Source of the DNA: Bradyrhizobium yuanmingense
Lineage (GTDB): Bacteria; Pseudomonadota; Alphaproteobacteria; Rhizobiales; Xanthobacteraceae
DNA length: 64,000 nt
Assembly (NCBI RefSeq): GCF_029167105.1
Contig: NZ_JARFML010000002.1
Coordinates: 372,001 to 436,000, forward strand
Reading direction: 5' to 3'
Numbering within the stretch: the first letter of the stretch is position 1; each line of letters opens with the position of its first letter. The notes below the pieces were generated by a model. The model was not told the DNA's origin. It did no database searches and saw nothing but the letters and a program-made list of their open reading frames with translations. Both the position numbers and the translations under genes were made by a program. This document shows positions 40,103-49,487 of the stretch, in pieces.

Positions 40103-40921
40103 ATGTCTACATTCACGACCATCTCATCCGACAAAATGGCACGGCTGATCGGCACGGCGAACGCGCCTGTTCTGATCGATGTGCGCACCGAGCAGGATTT
40201 CGCCGCCGACCGGCGGCTGATTCCCGGCTCCATCAAGCTCGGCCACGACAACGTGGCGGACTGGGGCGGCGCCTTCGCCGGCCGCCGCGCCGTGGTCTCC
40301 TGCCTCCGCGGCGAGAAGCTCGCGCAAGGCACCGCGGCCTGGTTACGCCAGCTCGGCGCGCAGGCCGAAACGCTGGAGGGCGGCTTCGAGGGCTGGAAGG
40401 CGGCCAAGCTGCCGCTGGTCGACGCCCGCAAGTTGCCGCCGCGCGATGCCAAGGGGCGCACCGTCTGGGTGACGCGGGCGCGGCCGAAGGTCGACCGCAT
40501 CGCCTGCCCGTGGCTGATCCGCCGCTTCATCGATCCGGGCGCAGTGTTCCTCTATGTCGCGCCGTCCGAGGTGGTCGCCGTCGGCGAGCGGTTCGGCGCA
40601 GCGCCCTTCGACATCGAGAACGTGTTCTGGAGCCACCGGGGCGAGCTCTGCACCTTCGACGTGATGATCGAGGAGTTCGGCATCGCGACTCCGCCCCTGC
40701 TGCGCCTCGCGACGCTGGTGCGCGGCGCCGACACCGCGCGACCCGAGCTCGCACCGGAGGCGCCCGGCCTGCTCGCGGCCTCGCTCGGGCTGTCGCGGAT
40801 GTATGACGACGACCTCGAGCAGCTCGAGGCCGGCATGCTGCTCTATGATGCCTTCTACCGCTGGTGCCGCGACGCCACCACCGAGACTCACAACTGGCCG
40901 ACCAACAAGGTGAAGGCGTAA
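40103..40921 (+). CDS. chrB: Rhodanese-ChrB fusion protein (chromate resistance)
   Basis: 272 residues. Residues 1-105 are a rhodanese-like domain: VLIDVRTEQDFAADRRLIPG and the active-site loop VVSCLRGEKLAQG with Cys in the CxxG-type loop, then LEGGFEGWKAAKLP. The C-terminal part is the ChrB domain: WVTRARPKVDRIACPWLIRR, RFIDPGAVFLYV and the end HNWPTNKVKA. ChrB is a chromate-sensing regulator or accessory for ChrA. GAGG lies seven bases before the ATG. Its stop overlaps the chrA start by one base. Confidence 0.88.
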   Translation: MSTFTTISSDKMARLIGTANAPVLIDVRTEQDFAADRRLIPGSIKLGHDNVADWGGAFAGRRAVVSCLRGEKLAQGTAAWLRQLGAQAETLEGGFEGWKAAKLPLVDARKLPPRDAKGRTVWVTRARPKVDRIACPWLIRRFIDPGAVFLYVAPSEVVAVGERFGAAPFDIENVFWSHRGELCTFDVMIEEFGIATPPLLRLATLVRGADTARPELAPEAPGLLAASLGLSRMYDDDLEQLEAGMLLYDAFYRWCRDATTETHNWPTNKVKA

Positions 40922-42303
40922 TGGACGTTCGCGCCGATCAAACGGGAGCTGGTGCCGGTCACGGCATCAGCTTCAACGAAGCTTTCCGCGTCTGGCTTCG
41001 TGTCGCCTGCTTGAGCTTTGGCGGGCCCGCGGGCCAGATCGCGGTGATGCACCGCATCCTGGTCGAGGAGAAGAAGTGGATCTCCGAAGGCCGTTTCCTG
41101 CACGCACTGAACTATTGCATGTTGCTGCCGGGACCTGAGGCGCAGCAGCTCGCGACCTATGTCGGCTGGCTGATGCATCGCACCGCCGGCGGGCTGATGG
41201 CGGGCGGGCTGTTCATCCTGCCCGGCATCATCGCCATCATGGGCCTCAGCTACATCTATGCTGCCTTCGGCAATGTCAGCTTCGTCGAGGCGCTGTTCTT
41301 CGGGCTCAAGGCGGCCGTGCTGGCCATCGTCGTCGAGGCCGTGGTGCGCGTCGGCAAGCGCGCGCTGAAGAACCGCATCATGATCGCGCTCGCAGGCATC
41401 GCCTTCGTCGCGATCTTCTTCTTCGCGGTCCCCTTCCCGATCATCATCATCGCTGCCGGCCTCATCGGCTATGCCGGCGCCCGAAGCGGCCGTCCGGAAT
41501 TCGCGCCGACCGGTCACGGCCATGGCGGCGGCGCCGCGATCGACAGCATGCTCGGCGAGGCCGTGCCCGATCACGTCCGGCCCGACACGGCGCGCGCGAT
41601 CCGCGTCGGTGCATTGTGGCTGGCGCTTTGGCTGGTGCCGGTGATCGCGCTGCTGATGGCTTTCGGCCAGGCCAACGTATTTAGCCAGATCGCCTTGTTC
41701 TTCTCGAAGATGGCGCTGGTCACGTTCGGCGGCGCCTATGCGGTGCTGGCCTATGTCGCCCAGCAGGCGGTCGAGCATTATCATTGGCTCAAGCCGCATG
41801 AGATGCTCGACGGCCTCGGCATGGCCGAGACCACGCCGGGCCCGCTGATCATGGTGCTGCAATTCGTGGGCTTCATGGCGGCCTATCGCGACCCCGGCGG
41901 ACTGTCGCCGATGCTGGCGGCAACCTACGGCGGCCTGCTCGCGACCTGGGTCACCTTCACGCCCTGCTTCCTCTGGATCTTCGTCGGCGCGCCCTATATC
42001 GAGCGCCTGCGCGGCAACACCGGCCTTGCCGGCGCGCTCAGTGCGATCACCGCCGCCGTCGTCGGCGTGATCCTCAACCTCTCGATCTGGTTCGCGCTGC
42101 ATACCCTGTTCCGCGAGACGGTGCCTGTGCATGCGTTTCCGCTGAACTTCGACATGCCTGTGCTGAGAAGCGTCGACGTGCCGGCGCTGGTGCTGGCGAT
42201 CGCGGCGGCCACCGCGATCTTCCGCTTCAAGCTCGGCATGCTGACGGTGCTGGCGGGCAGCTGCGCGGCCGGCGTGGCGCTGCGGCTGGCGGGGGTGATC
42301 TGA
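40921..42303 (+). CDS. chrA: Chromate transporter ChrA
   Basis: 460 residues with two homologous CHR halves: FRVWLRVACLSFGGPAGQIA with ALNYCMLLPGPEAQQLATYV in the first and FFSKMALVTFGGAYAVLAYV with GLGMAETTPGPLIMVLQFVG in the second. About ten membrane segments and a His-rich link (GHGHGGG) between halves. It expels chromate, or sulfate-like oxyanions, driven by membrane potential. It starts inside the chrB stop (TAATG) and so is translationally coupled. Confidence 0.93.
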   Translation: MDVRADQTGAGAGHGISFNEAFRVWLRVACLSFGGPAGQIAVMHRILVEEKKWISEGRFLHALNYCMLLPGPEAQQLATYVGWLMHRTAGGLMAGGLFILPGIIAIMGLSYIYAAFGNVSFVEALFFGLKAAVLAIVVEAVVRVGKRALKNRIMIALAGIAFVAIFFFAVPFPIIIIAAGLIGYAGARSGRPEFAPTGHGHGGGAAIDSMLGEAVPDHVRPDTARAIRVGALWLALWLVPVIALLMAFGQANVFSQIALFFSKMALVTFGGAYAVLAYVAQQAVEHYHWLKPHEMLDGLGMAETTPGPLIMVLQFVGFMAAYRDPGGLSPMLAATYGGLLATWVTFTPCFLWIFVGAPYIERLRGNTGLAGALSAITAAVVGVILNLSIWFALHTLFRETVPVHAFPLNFDMPVLRSVDVPALVLAIAAATAIFRFKLGMLTVLAGSCAAGVALRLAGVI

Positions 42304-42395
42304 TGCCAGGGATGTGACTTATCGTGAGGCCAGGATGTGTTGGAACGCTGCGGCCGGTCGCCACCTAAGCGGGCGGGGCGTTTGGAGACATAGCG

Positions 42396-42668
42396 ATGCG
42401 TTTGATTCTGGCTTTGGGTCTTCTTGTCACCTTGGGCGGCGTTGCCGACGCCGCACAGGTGCATCCGCACCGGCGGCACGCGCCTGTTCATTCCGGTCAG
42501 GGCATGATCCCGTCGGGTGCCGCTTCAGGCTTTGCCTACATGGCACCTCCGGCGGCGCGCCACGGGGACTCGGCCTACCCTGGCGCCACCGAGCCGTATT
42601 TCGGCGCCTCTCAAGGTTACGCTCCCGGCGAAAAGGAACGATTTCTCCGCAGTCTGTTCAGCCCGTAG
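42396..42668 (+). CDS. Small exported hypothetical protein (90 aa)
   Basis: 90 residues with a signal peptide (MRLILALGLLVTLGGVADAA, cleavage after ADA) and a short mature part rich in His, Pro, Ala and Tyr (VHPHRRHAPVHSGQ, then YMAPPAARHGDSAYPGATEP). No domain recognised. It lies 92 bases after chrA on the same strand and is followed by a hairpin at 42697-42726. The His-rich start of the mature protein could bind metal; this is a guess. Confidence 0.65.
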   Translation: MRLILALGLLVTLGGVADAAQVHPHRRHAPVHSGQGMIPSGAASGFAYMAPPAARHGDSAYPGATEPYFGASQGYAPGEKERFLRSLFSP

Positions 42669-42696
42669 AGACCCCGTTGACGCCCCGCAGCAGCGA

Positions 42697-42726
42697 GAAG
42701 CTGCAGGGGTTGCACCCCGCAGCTTC
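42697..42726. terminator. Hairpin between convergent small genes
   Basis: GAAGCTGC and GCAGCTTC pair, with an inner GGGG/CCCC stem around loop TTGCA and a single bulged A. Serves as transcript end for one or both flanking small genes; no long T run. Confidence 0.6.
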
Positions 42727-42756
42727 CCGTCTTCAGCTCACAAAGCGTGGTTGTCG

Positions 42757-43077
42757 TTACCGCCTGGTTGGATCGTTGGACCCGCCAGGACGGATGGTCT
42801 GGGGGCCACCCTGACCGGTGCCTGCCCCGCTCCCGGCGGTGGACCCACTGGTGCTCCCGCTGGATGCTCCGGTTCCAGCTGCCGCGCCGCTCGTTCCGCC
42901 CGCGCCGCTCGTTCCGCTACCCGAATCGCCGCCGATTCCTCCAGCGCTGGCGCCCGCACCCGCGCCGCCCGCTCCACCTGCGCCGGCCGCGCCTCCTCCT
43001 GCCTGCGCGTGGGCGAACCCGATCGACGCGCCGGCAAGCAACGCACACATCGCTACTGAGAAGATTGTCTTTCGCAT
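42757..43077 (-). CDS. Secreted Gly/Ser/Ala-rich low-complexity protein (106 aa)
   Basis: 106 residues: a signal peptide (MRKTIFSVAMCALLAGASIG to AHAQ) then about 80 residues almost wholly of Gly, Ala, Ser and Thr (GGGAAGAGGAGGAGAGASAG and so on), ending in RPGGSNDPTRR. GGAG lies about nine bases before the ATG. The low-complexity frame could be read as chance in G+C-rich DNA, but the clean signal peptide and ribosome-binding site argue it is real. It should be exported and disordered; function unknown. Confidence 0.65.
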   Translation of the reverse strand: MRKTIFSVAMCALLAGASIGFAHAQAGGGAAGAGGAGGAGAGASAGGIGGDSGSGTSGAGGTSGAAAGTGASSGSTSGSTAGSGAGTGQGGPQTIRPGGSNDPTRR

Positions 43078-43273
43078 TGTTCAAACTCCGATTGACGATG
43101 ACATGCCAATCGAAGCCGCGCGCAAACGTTCCTGATGATATTCGTCCGAGGTCTCCGACATTTGTAGGAACGATGTCGCGCAACGCTGAATTGAGTCTAG
43201 TCCGGAGCCGCTCCACGCAACCTTCCGCCTAGCGCGTATGAGTCATCACAGCGGCTTCAATCCTGGCCGCCGG

Positions 43274-44818
43274 CTACCGCATCATCATCCGCGCGATCGC
43301 TTCCCCGATCACCACCGTCGTGAAGTGCGTGTTGGCGCGGCAATCGGACGGCATGATCGAGGCGTCGGCGACGCGCAGGCCGCTGATCCCTTTCAAGGTG
43401 CCGTCGGGATTGACCACGCCATCGGGGTCGTCCACGCCGCTCATGCGGCAGCTGCCGGCGGCATGCTGGATGTCGCCGGTCTCACGGCGCAGCACCGCAT
43501 CGAGCTCGTGATCCGGCAGGCCGGCGGCCTGCGGCAGCGTCAGATCCGTGTCGGCGAGCCTGATCCAGCCAGCGATGCCTGACAGCGCCGGCTGCGACGT
43601 GATGACCGCGAGGCGTTTCACCGCATCCATCATGCGCAGCATGTCGCGCGCATCGGCCAGCATGTTCTCCTCGACGACCGGATCGATTGCAGGATCGGTC
43701 GAGGCCAGCTTGAGCGTCCCGCGCGAATAGGCGTTGAACAGCCCCGCGCCGATCGCTCCGGGGTTCCCGATGCCGCGATGATTGAAGGCGATCAGGATCA
43801 TGTCGCGCTTGCCGCCATTGGAGAGGCCCGAGGAATAGGTCACGCAGCAATTGGTGTGGCGCGTATCGGGATCGGTGGGACGAAGCTCGTCCCGGAGCTG
43901 GATCGTGGCGCGAAACAGCGGGTGGTCGAAGAAATGCCGGCCGACCGGCAGATCGCGCGCGACCGCAATCCCCATTGCCTTCAACTCCTCGGCCGGCCCG
44001 ATGCCCGAGCGCAGCAGGATCGCCGGACTGTGGATGGCACCGGCGCACAGCACGATCTGGCGTGCGCTGATCTCGTGGGTGCCCTGCCCCTCGATATGAA
44101 CGCGGACGCCGGTCGCCCGTCCGTCGCTGATCAGCACGCGATCGACCAGCGCATGCCCGCGGATCTCCAGATTGGCGCGCCCGCGCGCGGGCTCGAGATA
44201 GCCCTCGTTGGTGGTGATGCGGCGCAAGTTGCGGCTGTTGATGGGGTAGCACGCAACGCCCTCGCCGTCCGGACCATTGACGTCGGCGCACCAGGGATAG
44301 CCGCTCGCCAGCGCCGCATCGCGCAAGCCGCGATCGATCGGGCCCCACTTTTCAGGAGGCGCGCGGTAGACCGGCAACGGCCCGCCGCGGCCGTGGCCCT
44401 CGACATCGCCGAATTCCAGATCGTCCTCGATCACCGAGAACAGCGGCATCACTTCTTTCGCCGACCAGCCGGTGCAGCCATTGGCTGCCCATTCGTCGAA
44501 CGCATCGGCAACGCCGCGGATCGCGATCTGGCCGTTCATCATCGACGAGCCGCCGAGCCCCTTGCCGCGCCAGTAGAAGCGCGGCTCCTGCCCCGCGACG
44601 CGGCGCGTCAGAAGATCGGGCCATTGCCATTTCTCCTGATACTCGCGCTTGTGGATGATCGGGATCGGATTCGGCGTCCTCACCTCCCAGGGCGCCTCGT
44701 CGGCGCGCCAGTCGCGCCCCGCCTCGAGCAGCAGCACGCGGCGTGCCGGATCTTCGGAGAGCCGTGCGGCAACTGCGGCGCCAGCGGAGCCGCCGCCGAC
44801 AACAATGACATCGTACAT
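43274..44818 (-). CDS. GMC family FAD-dependent oxidoreductase
   Basis: 514 residues. The FAD motif VVGGGSAGAAVAARL opens the protein, followed by GKGLGGSSMMNGQIAIRG (GMC signature 1) and ILLRSGIGPAEELKAMGI (signature 2). The C-terminus contains SCRMSG and CRANTHFTTVVIGE, with His where many alcohol oxidases have Asn as second catalytic residue. It should oxidise an alcohol or polyol. Its ATG at 44818 lies five bases after the stop of the ABC binding protein, so the two are coupled and may share a substrate. Confidence 0.92.
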   Translation of the reverse strand: MYDVIVVGGGSAGAAVAARLSEDPARRVLLLEAGRDWRADEAPWEVRTPNPIPIIHKREYQEKWQWPDLLTRRVAGQEPRFYWRGKGLGGSSMMNGQIAIRGVADAFDEWAANGCTGWSAKEVMPLFSVIEDDLEFGDVEGHGRGGPLPVYRAPPEKWGPIDRGLRDAALASGYPWCADVNGPDGEGVACYPINSRNLRRITTNEGYLEPARGRANLEIRGHALVDRVLISDGRATGVRVHIEGQGTHEISARQIVLCAGAIHSPAILLRSGIGPAEELKAMGIAVARDLPVGRHFFDHPLFRATIQLRDELRPTDPDTRHTNCCVTYSSGLSNGGKRDMILIAFNHRGIGNPGAIGAGLFNAYSRGTLKLASTDPAIDPVVEENMLADARDMLRMMDAVKRLAVITSQPALSGIAGWIRLADTDLTLPQAAGLPDHELDAVLRRETGDIQHAAGSCRMSGVDDPDGVVNPDGTLKGISGLRVADASIMPSDCRANTHFTTVVIGEAIARMMMR

Positions 44819-44822
44819 CGCA

Positions 44823-46373
44823 CTACTTCTCAACGTTCCAGAACACCGGGATGGCGGACGGTATCAGACCGCGCAAAGTTGCGCGATAGGCGGCCGGCTG
44901 CGCGAACTGGCCCCACGGGATTCCGGGCGCCTGATCGTACATGACGGCCTGGATCTCCCCCGCGATCTTCTTCCGGTCCGCCTCGGCCGGCGCCTTGGCG
45001 AAGGCTTCCATCAGCGGGGTGATGCGCGCATCGCATTGCCAGCCGGTGAAGTCGGCACAGTTGAAGGCGACCATGACATTGGTGAGCGGCGAGCCCAGAT
45101 CGAAGCCGCCGGCGTGGACGCCATAGACGCTCCAGCCCTCCTTCTTGGCGCGGCGCGCCAGCACGCTCGCCCAGTCCATCACCTGCAGATCGACGTTGAA
45201 ACCGGCCGCCTTCAGCCGCTCGGCGAGCACCTGCGCCGAAACGCGCGGCGCTTCGAGATCGTTGGCCTGCATCACGATGACGGGCTCGCCGGCATATTTG
45301 GTCGCCTTCAGCGCAGCCTTCGCCGCTTCGATCGAGGGCTTTGCGGCGGCTTCCGTGCCGGCCTTGCTCTCGTATGTGGTGCCGCAGGTGAAGTAGGTCG
45401 CGCAAGGCGTGGCGTATTTGGCGTCGAGCCCGAGCGCATCCAGCACTTCGCGCTGGTCGACCAGCTTCCACAGCACGCGGCGGATTTCTGGATCATCGAA
45501 CGGCTTCGATGCCGCGTTGAGACGGTAGGCGCCGGCGAACATGTTGCCGCCGGTGAAGTTGACGAGCTTGACGCGCGTGTTCTTCTCCAGCTGCGGCAGC
45601 AGATCGAACGGCGCGTACTGCATGAAATCGACTTCGCCGGCCTGCAGCGCAGAGGCGGCAGTCGCACCATCGGGAATGACGCGGACCTCCAGCGTGTCGA
45701 CATTGACGCGCTTGCCGCCGGCCAGGAAGTCCGCGGGCTCGGGACGCGGCACATAGTCGCCGAACTTCTTCAGGATCATGCGGTCGCCGGTGCGGTGGTC
45801 GACCTTGCTGTAGACGAACGGGCCGGAGCCGACGATCTCGGTGATGCGCTGGTCGCCGGGCGTCTTCGCGATGCGCTCGGGCATCATGAAAGCGACCGGG
45901 CTGACGGGATTGCCGAGCGCGTCGATGACGAGCCCGGACGGCTCCTTCAGCGTCAGCACGAAGGTTTTCGCATCGACCGGCTCGAGCGACGCCGTGATCG
46001 CAAAAATGCGGCGGCCGAGTGCGCTGCGGGTGCCCCAGCGGCGCAGCGAGGCCACGCAATCGGCTGATGTGACCGGCTGGCCGTCGTGCCATTTCAGGCC
46101 GTCGCGCAGCGTGAACGTATAGGTCAAGCCATCGGGCGAGACCTTCCAGTCCTGCACCATTTGCGGCTTGATGTCGCCCTTGGCATCCTTCGCAAACAGC
46201 GTGTCGAACACCATGTAGCCGAACGTGCGCGAAATATAGGCCGTGGAGAAATGCGGATCGAGCGTGACGATCTCCGCCTCGAGAACCGCGACGAGATTGC
46301 CCGCCGCATGCGCGGGCGCCGCCACCAGCGCAAGGCCGAACAGCGCGGGAATAAAAGCCTTCAGTTTGAGCAT
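44823..46373 (-). CDS. ABC transporter substrate-binding protein, family 5
   Basis: 516 residues with a signal peptide (MLKLKAFIPALFGLALVAAP AHA). The SBP_bac_5 fold is shown by IVTLDPHFSTAYISRTFGYM, WKVSPDGLTYTFTLRDGLKW and HDGQPVTSADCVASLRRWGT. This class binds peptides, nickel or opines and sugars in the periplasm. No permease or ATPase genes are near, so it works with a remote transporter or is a sensor. It is directly upstream of the GMC oxidoreductase. Confidence 0.92.
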   Translation of the reverse strand: MLKLKAFIPALFGLALVAAPAHAAGNLVAVLEAEIVTLDPHFSTAYISRTFGYMVFDTLFAKDAKGDIKPQMVQDWKVSPDGLTYTFTLRDGLKWHDGQPVTSADCVASLRRWGTRSALGRRIFAITASLEPVDAKTFVLTLKEPSGLVIDALGNPVSPVAFMMPERIAKTPGDQRITEIVGSGPFVYSKVDHRTGDRMILKKFGDYVPRPEPADFLAGGKRVNVDTLEVRVIPDGATAASALQAGEVDFMQYAPFDLLPQLEKNTRVKLVNFTGGNMFAGAYRLNAASKPFDDPEIRRVLWKLVDQREVLDALGLDAKYATPCATYFTCGTTYESKAGTEAAAKPSIEAAKAALKATKYAGEPVIVMQANDLEAPRVSAQVLAERLKAAGFNVDLQVMDWASVLARRAKKEGWSVYGVHAGGFDLGSPLTNVMVAFNCADFTGWQCDARITPLMEAFAKAPAEADRKKIAGEIQAVMYDQAPGIPWGQFAQPAAYRATLRGLIPSAIPVFWNVEK

Positions 46374-46516
46374 TGGGGTGTTTTTGCCTTTTGACCAGCC
46401 GTTTGCAGTCGCCAGGAAAAAGCAATGTTCGTGCCCGCACGTATGCGCTCATAGCTAGCTGCCACGCGTTTGCAGGATGCACATATTTAGAGTTGGAGAG
46501 CGAGGCTGTCGCAGCT

Positions 46517-46596
46517 CGTCATTGCGAGCGCAGCGAAGCAATCCAGAGTCTTTCCGCGGTGGGATTCTGGATTGCTTCGCTGCGCTCGCAATGACG
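46517..46596. repeat. Palindromic intergenic repeat, CGTCATTGCGAG family, copy 3
   Basis: Outer arms CGTCATTGCGAGCGCAGCGA and TCGCTGCGCTCGCAATGACG are perfectly complementary; inner arms AGCAATCCAGA and TCTGGATTGCT pair too. Confidence 0.8.
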
Positions 46597-46624
46597 GTGG
46601 AGAAGCAGAGAGCACAAAACGCGC

Positions 46625-46747
46625 TGTCCTCGCCGGGCTTGACCGGGCGGCCCAGTATTCAAGAGACAGCTGATGGATACGGAGAAGCCGCGGCGTACTG
46701 GATGCCCCGCCCCCGTGCGCAATTGCGCACTAGGCGGGGCATGACAG
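46625..46747. repeat. Palindromic intergenic repeat related to the GGGCTTGAC family
   Basis: CGCCGGGCTTGACCGGGCGG near one end and a stem GCCCCGCC...GGCGGGGC flanking GTGCGCAATTGCGCAC near the other. It resembles 24143-24224 in order of parts but is diverged. Confidence 0.55.
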
Positions 46748-46778
46748 CGTCGTTGTGGCGACAGTTGGGGCCTGTGCC

Positions 46779-49037
46779 CTACCCGATGCTCCGGCCGAAC
46801 TTGTTCGACTTCGGGAAACCCTTCGGCGGCAGGCGGCCAGCATCGGCGCGCGTGCCCTGCCACTCCGCCAGCTCCTTCATGGTCGCGGAGAATTCGCGTC
46901 CCGCGGAATCCTTCCAGGTCAGGCCCGCCTTGGCGTCGAATACCGCAACGTCGGACAGGCCGCCGTCCTTGTATTTCTGCAGACGCACGCCGCGGCCGCG
47001 GGCCATTTCCGGCACCTGGTCGAGCGGGAAGACCAGCATCTTGCGGTTCTCGCCGATGACGGCGACGGTGTCGCCCGTCACCTCGGTGATCGCGCGGGCC
47101 TCGTTCGGCATGTCCACGTTGAGGACCTGCTTGCCCTTCTTGGTGGTGCCAACGCAATCGTCCTCGTTGACCACAAAACCCTGGCCCTCGTGGCTGGCGA
47201 CCAGGAATTTGCGGCCGCCCTTGTTGACGAACAGCGCGACGGGCGCGGCCTCCTGCTCGAGATCGATGAACAGGCGGATCGGCTCGCCGTGACCGCGGCC
47301 GCCCGGCAGCTTCGCAACGTCGAGCGAGTAGAACTTGCCGTTGGTGGCGAACAGCAGCAGCTTCGAGGTCGTCTCGGCGAAGAAGGCGAAGCCGAGCTTG
47401 TCGTCCTGCTTGAAGGCAAGGCCCGAGAGATCCTCGACATGCCCCTTCATGGTGCGGATCCAGCCCTTGTCGGAGACGACCACCGTCACCGGCTCGCGCT
47501 CGACGAAGGCCTCCTCGATCGCGGCGAGGTCGTGCTCCGGCGCATCCGCAAAGGTGGTGCGACGCTTGCCGAGCGGCGTCTTCGGTCCGAACATATCTCG
47601 GACCTTGCCGACCTGCTCGCCGACCTTCTTCCACTGCTCCGGCTCGGAGGCGAGCACCGCATTGATGCCCTTGAGCTCGGCGCGGAGGTTCTTGTCCTCG
47701 GTACGGATCTCCATCTCCTCGAGCTTGCGCAAGGAGCGCAGGCGCATGTTGAGGATGGCTTCCGCCTGTACCTCGGTGAGCTTGAACACCTTCATCAGCT
47801 CGGGCTTCGGCTCATCCTCGGTGCGGATGATCCTGATCACCTTGTCGATGTTCAGATAGGCGATCAGGAAGCCGCCGAGCACTTCCAGCCGGTGCTCGAT
47901 CTGCGCCTTGCGGTAGTTGCTGCGGCGGATCAGCACGTCGCGCAGATGGTCGACCCATTCGCGCAAGCACTCCGCGAGCCCCACGACCTTGGGAATGCGC
48001 CCCTTGATCAGGACGTTGAGGTTCAGCGGAATCTTGTTTTCGAGTTCGGTCAGTCGGAACAGCGATTCCATCATCAGCGCCGGATCGACGTTCTTCGACT
48101 TCGGCTCGATCACGATGCGGACGTCTTCGGCTGACTCGTCCCTGATGTCGCCGACCAGCGGCAGCTTCTTCTGGTCGAGCAGCTCGGCGACCTTTTCGAT
48201 GAGGCGCGACTTCTGCACCAGGAACGGAATCTCGGTGACGACGACAACCCAGGTGCCGCGCGCACCCTCCTCTTGCGCCCACCGCGCACGGACGCGGAAC
48301 GAGCCGCGGCCGGTGGTGTAGGATTCAGCAATCGCCTGCTTGGAATCGACGATGATGCCGCCGGTCGGGAAGTCCGGGCCCTTGACCCACTTCAAGAGCG
48401 CCTTCGACTTCGCGTCGGGCTTCTCGATCAGGTGCAGCGCGGCATCGCACAGCTCGGCGGCGTTGTGCGGCGGGATCGAGGTCGCCATGCCGACCGCGAT
48501 GCCCTGCGCACCATTGGCGAGCAGGTTCGGGAAGCCGCCGGGCAGCACGATGGGCTCTTTCGACTGGCCGTCGTAATTGGCGCGGAATTCGACCCCGTCC
48601 TCGTCAATGCCCTCGAGCAGAAGCCGCGCGACGTCGGTCATGCGCGCTTCGGTGTAACGATAGGCGGCGGGGTTATCGCCGTCGATATTGCCGAAATTGC
48701 CCTGGCCGTCGACCAGCGGATAGCGCGAGGAGAAATCCTGCGCGAGGCGCACCATGGCGTCGTAGATCGCCTGGTCGCCGTGCGGATGGAACGAGCCCAT
48801 CACGTCGCCGACGATCTTGGCCGATTTCTTGAAGGCCGTGCCGGGGTCGAGCCTGAGCAGGCGCATGCCGTAGAGGATGCGCCGGTGCACCGGCTTCAGG
48901 CCGTCGCGCGCGTCCGGCAGCGCACGGTGCATGATGGTGGAGAGGGCATAAGCGAGATAGCGCTCTTCCAGCGCCTCACGCAGCGGCACCTCGTGGATTT
49001 CAGCCGGTTCTTCCGGCGGAACGATTCGTTTTCCCAT
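46779..49037 (-). CDS. parC: DNA topoisomerase IV subunit A
   Basis: 752 residues. The winged-helix catalytic region has [20 protein letters not shown] and the active-site Tyr in [12 protein letters not shown]; the tower and coiled-coil follow, and the C-terminal beta-pinwheel lacks the GyrA box, which with the length argues for ParC over GyrA. It decatenates chromosomes with ParE. Gln stands where E. coli ParC has Ser80 and Asp where it has Glu84. It follows the small exported gene on the same strand. Confidence 0.96.
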   Translation of the reverse strand: MGKRIVPPEEPAEIHEVPLREALEERYLAYALSTIMHRALPDARDGLKPVHRRILYGMRLLRLDPGTAFKKSAKIVGDVMGSFHPHGDQAIYDAMVRLAQDFSSRYPLVDGQGNFGNIDGDNPAAYRYTEARMTDVARLLLEGIDEDGVEFRANYDGQSKEPIVLPGGFPNLLANGAQGIAVGMATSIPPHNAAELCDAALHLIEKPDAKSKALLKWVKGPDFPTGGIIVDSKQAIAESYTTGRGSFRVRARWAQEEGARGTWVVVVTEIPFLVQKSRLIEKVAELLDQKKLPLVGDIRDESAEDVRIVIEPKSKNVDPALMMESLFRLTELENKIPLNLNVLIKGRIPKVVGLAECLREWVDHLRDVLIRRSNYRKAQIEHRLEVLGGFLIAYLNIDKVIRIIRTEDEPKPELMKVFKLTEVQAEAILNMRLRSLRKLEEMEIRTEDKNLRAELKGINAVLASEPEQWKKVGEQVGKVRDMFGPKTPLGKRRTTFADAPEHDLAAIEEAFVEREPVTVVVSDKGWIRTMKGHVEDLSGLAFKQDDKLGFAFFAETTSKLLLFATNGKFYSLDVAKLPGGRGHGEPIRLFIDLEQEAAPVALFVNKGGRKFLVASHEGQGFVVNEDDCVGTTKKGKQVLNVDMPNEARAITEVTGDTVAVIGENRKMLVFPLDQVPEMARGRGVRLQKYKDGGLSDVAVFDAKAGLTWKDSAGREFSATMKELAEWQGTRADAGRLPPKGFPKSNKFGRSIG

Positions 49038-49101
49038 GCCGCCCGGTTAAACCGTGGAAGCGAATCGGGCAAGGATCGAATGGTTCCCTGTGGGCGGCGT
49101 A

Positions 49102-49386
49102 CTAGCCTGCCCAGCCGGCTGTGACGGTCTGGGTTGGGGCCGGACCAGGTGTTTGCGCAGGCGCCGGCGCATTGGTCAGGCAACGGCGGGCGGCCTCGAT
49201 CTCGGCATCGGTTGCCCCCTTGGACCGCGCCCATGTCTCTGCGGCGGCAGCGGAATATTTCGCCACATAGTACCGCACCACCGTGCACGAGGCCCGGCGA
49301 AACGCCCCGGGCTGCGGCTCACCGGCCATGGCGTCGGGCGCGAACGCAAGCAGCGTCGCGGACAAGGCGAATCCCTTGATCAACAT
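49102..49386 (-). CDS. Small exported hypothetical protein (94 aa)
   Basis: 94 residues with a signal peptide (MLIKGFALSATLLAFAPDAM, A) and a mature part with two Cys (RRASCTVVRYYVAKYSAAAA, then IEAARRCL) and a Pro/Thr-rich tail. The two Cys could form a disulfide around the helical middle. It lies between recO and parC. No family recognised. Confidence 0.68.
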   Translation of the reverse strand: MLIKGFALSATLLAFAPDAMAGEPQPGAFRRASCTVVRYYVAKYSAAAAETWARSKGATDAEIEAARRCLTNAPAPAQTPGPAPTQTVTAGWAG

Positions 49387-49487
49387 TTGGGCTGTCCCCC
49401 GATGTGGAACCTCAGGCCCAATTCCGCGCGGGCCGATTTCGTTCCAAGGAACCGCATGCCGCTGCGCAAGGCTGGGCAGCTACTACG

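Larger units (their letters stand above)
46374..46778. other. Repeat-containing spacer between parC and ABC gene
   Basis: About 400 bases. It holds the promoter of the ABC protein gene (46374-46510 on the minus strand) and two palindromic repeats (46517-46596 and 46625-46747). No gene is recognised. Confidence 0.5.
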
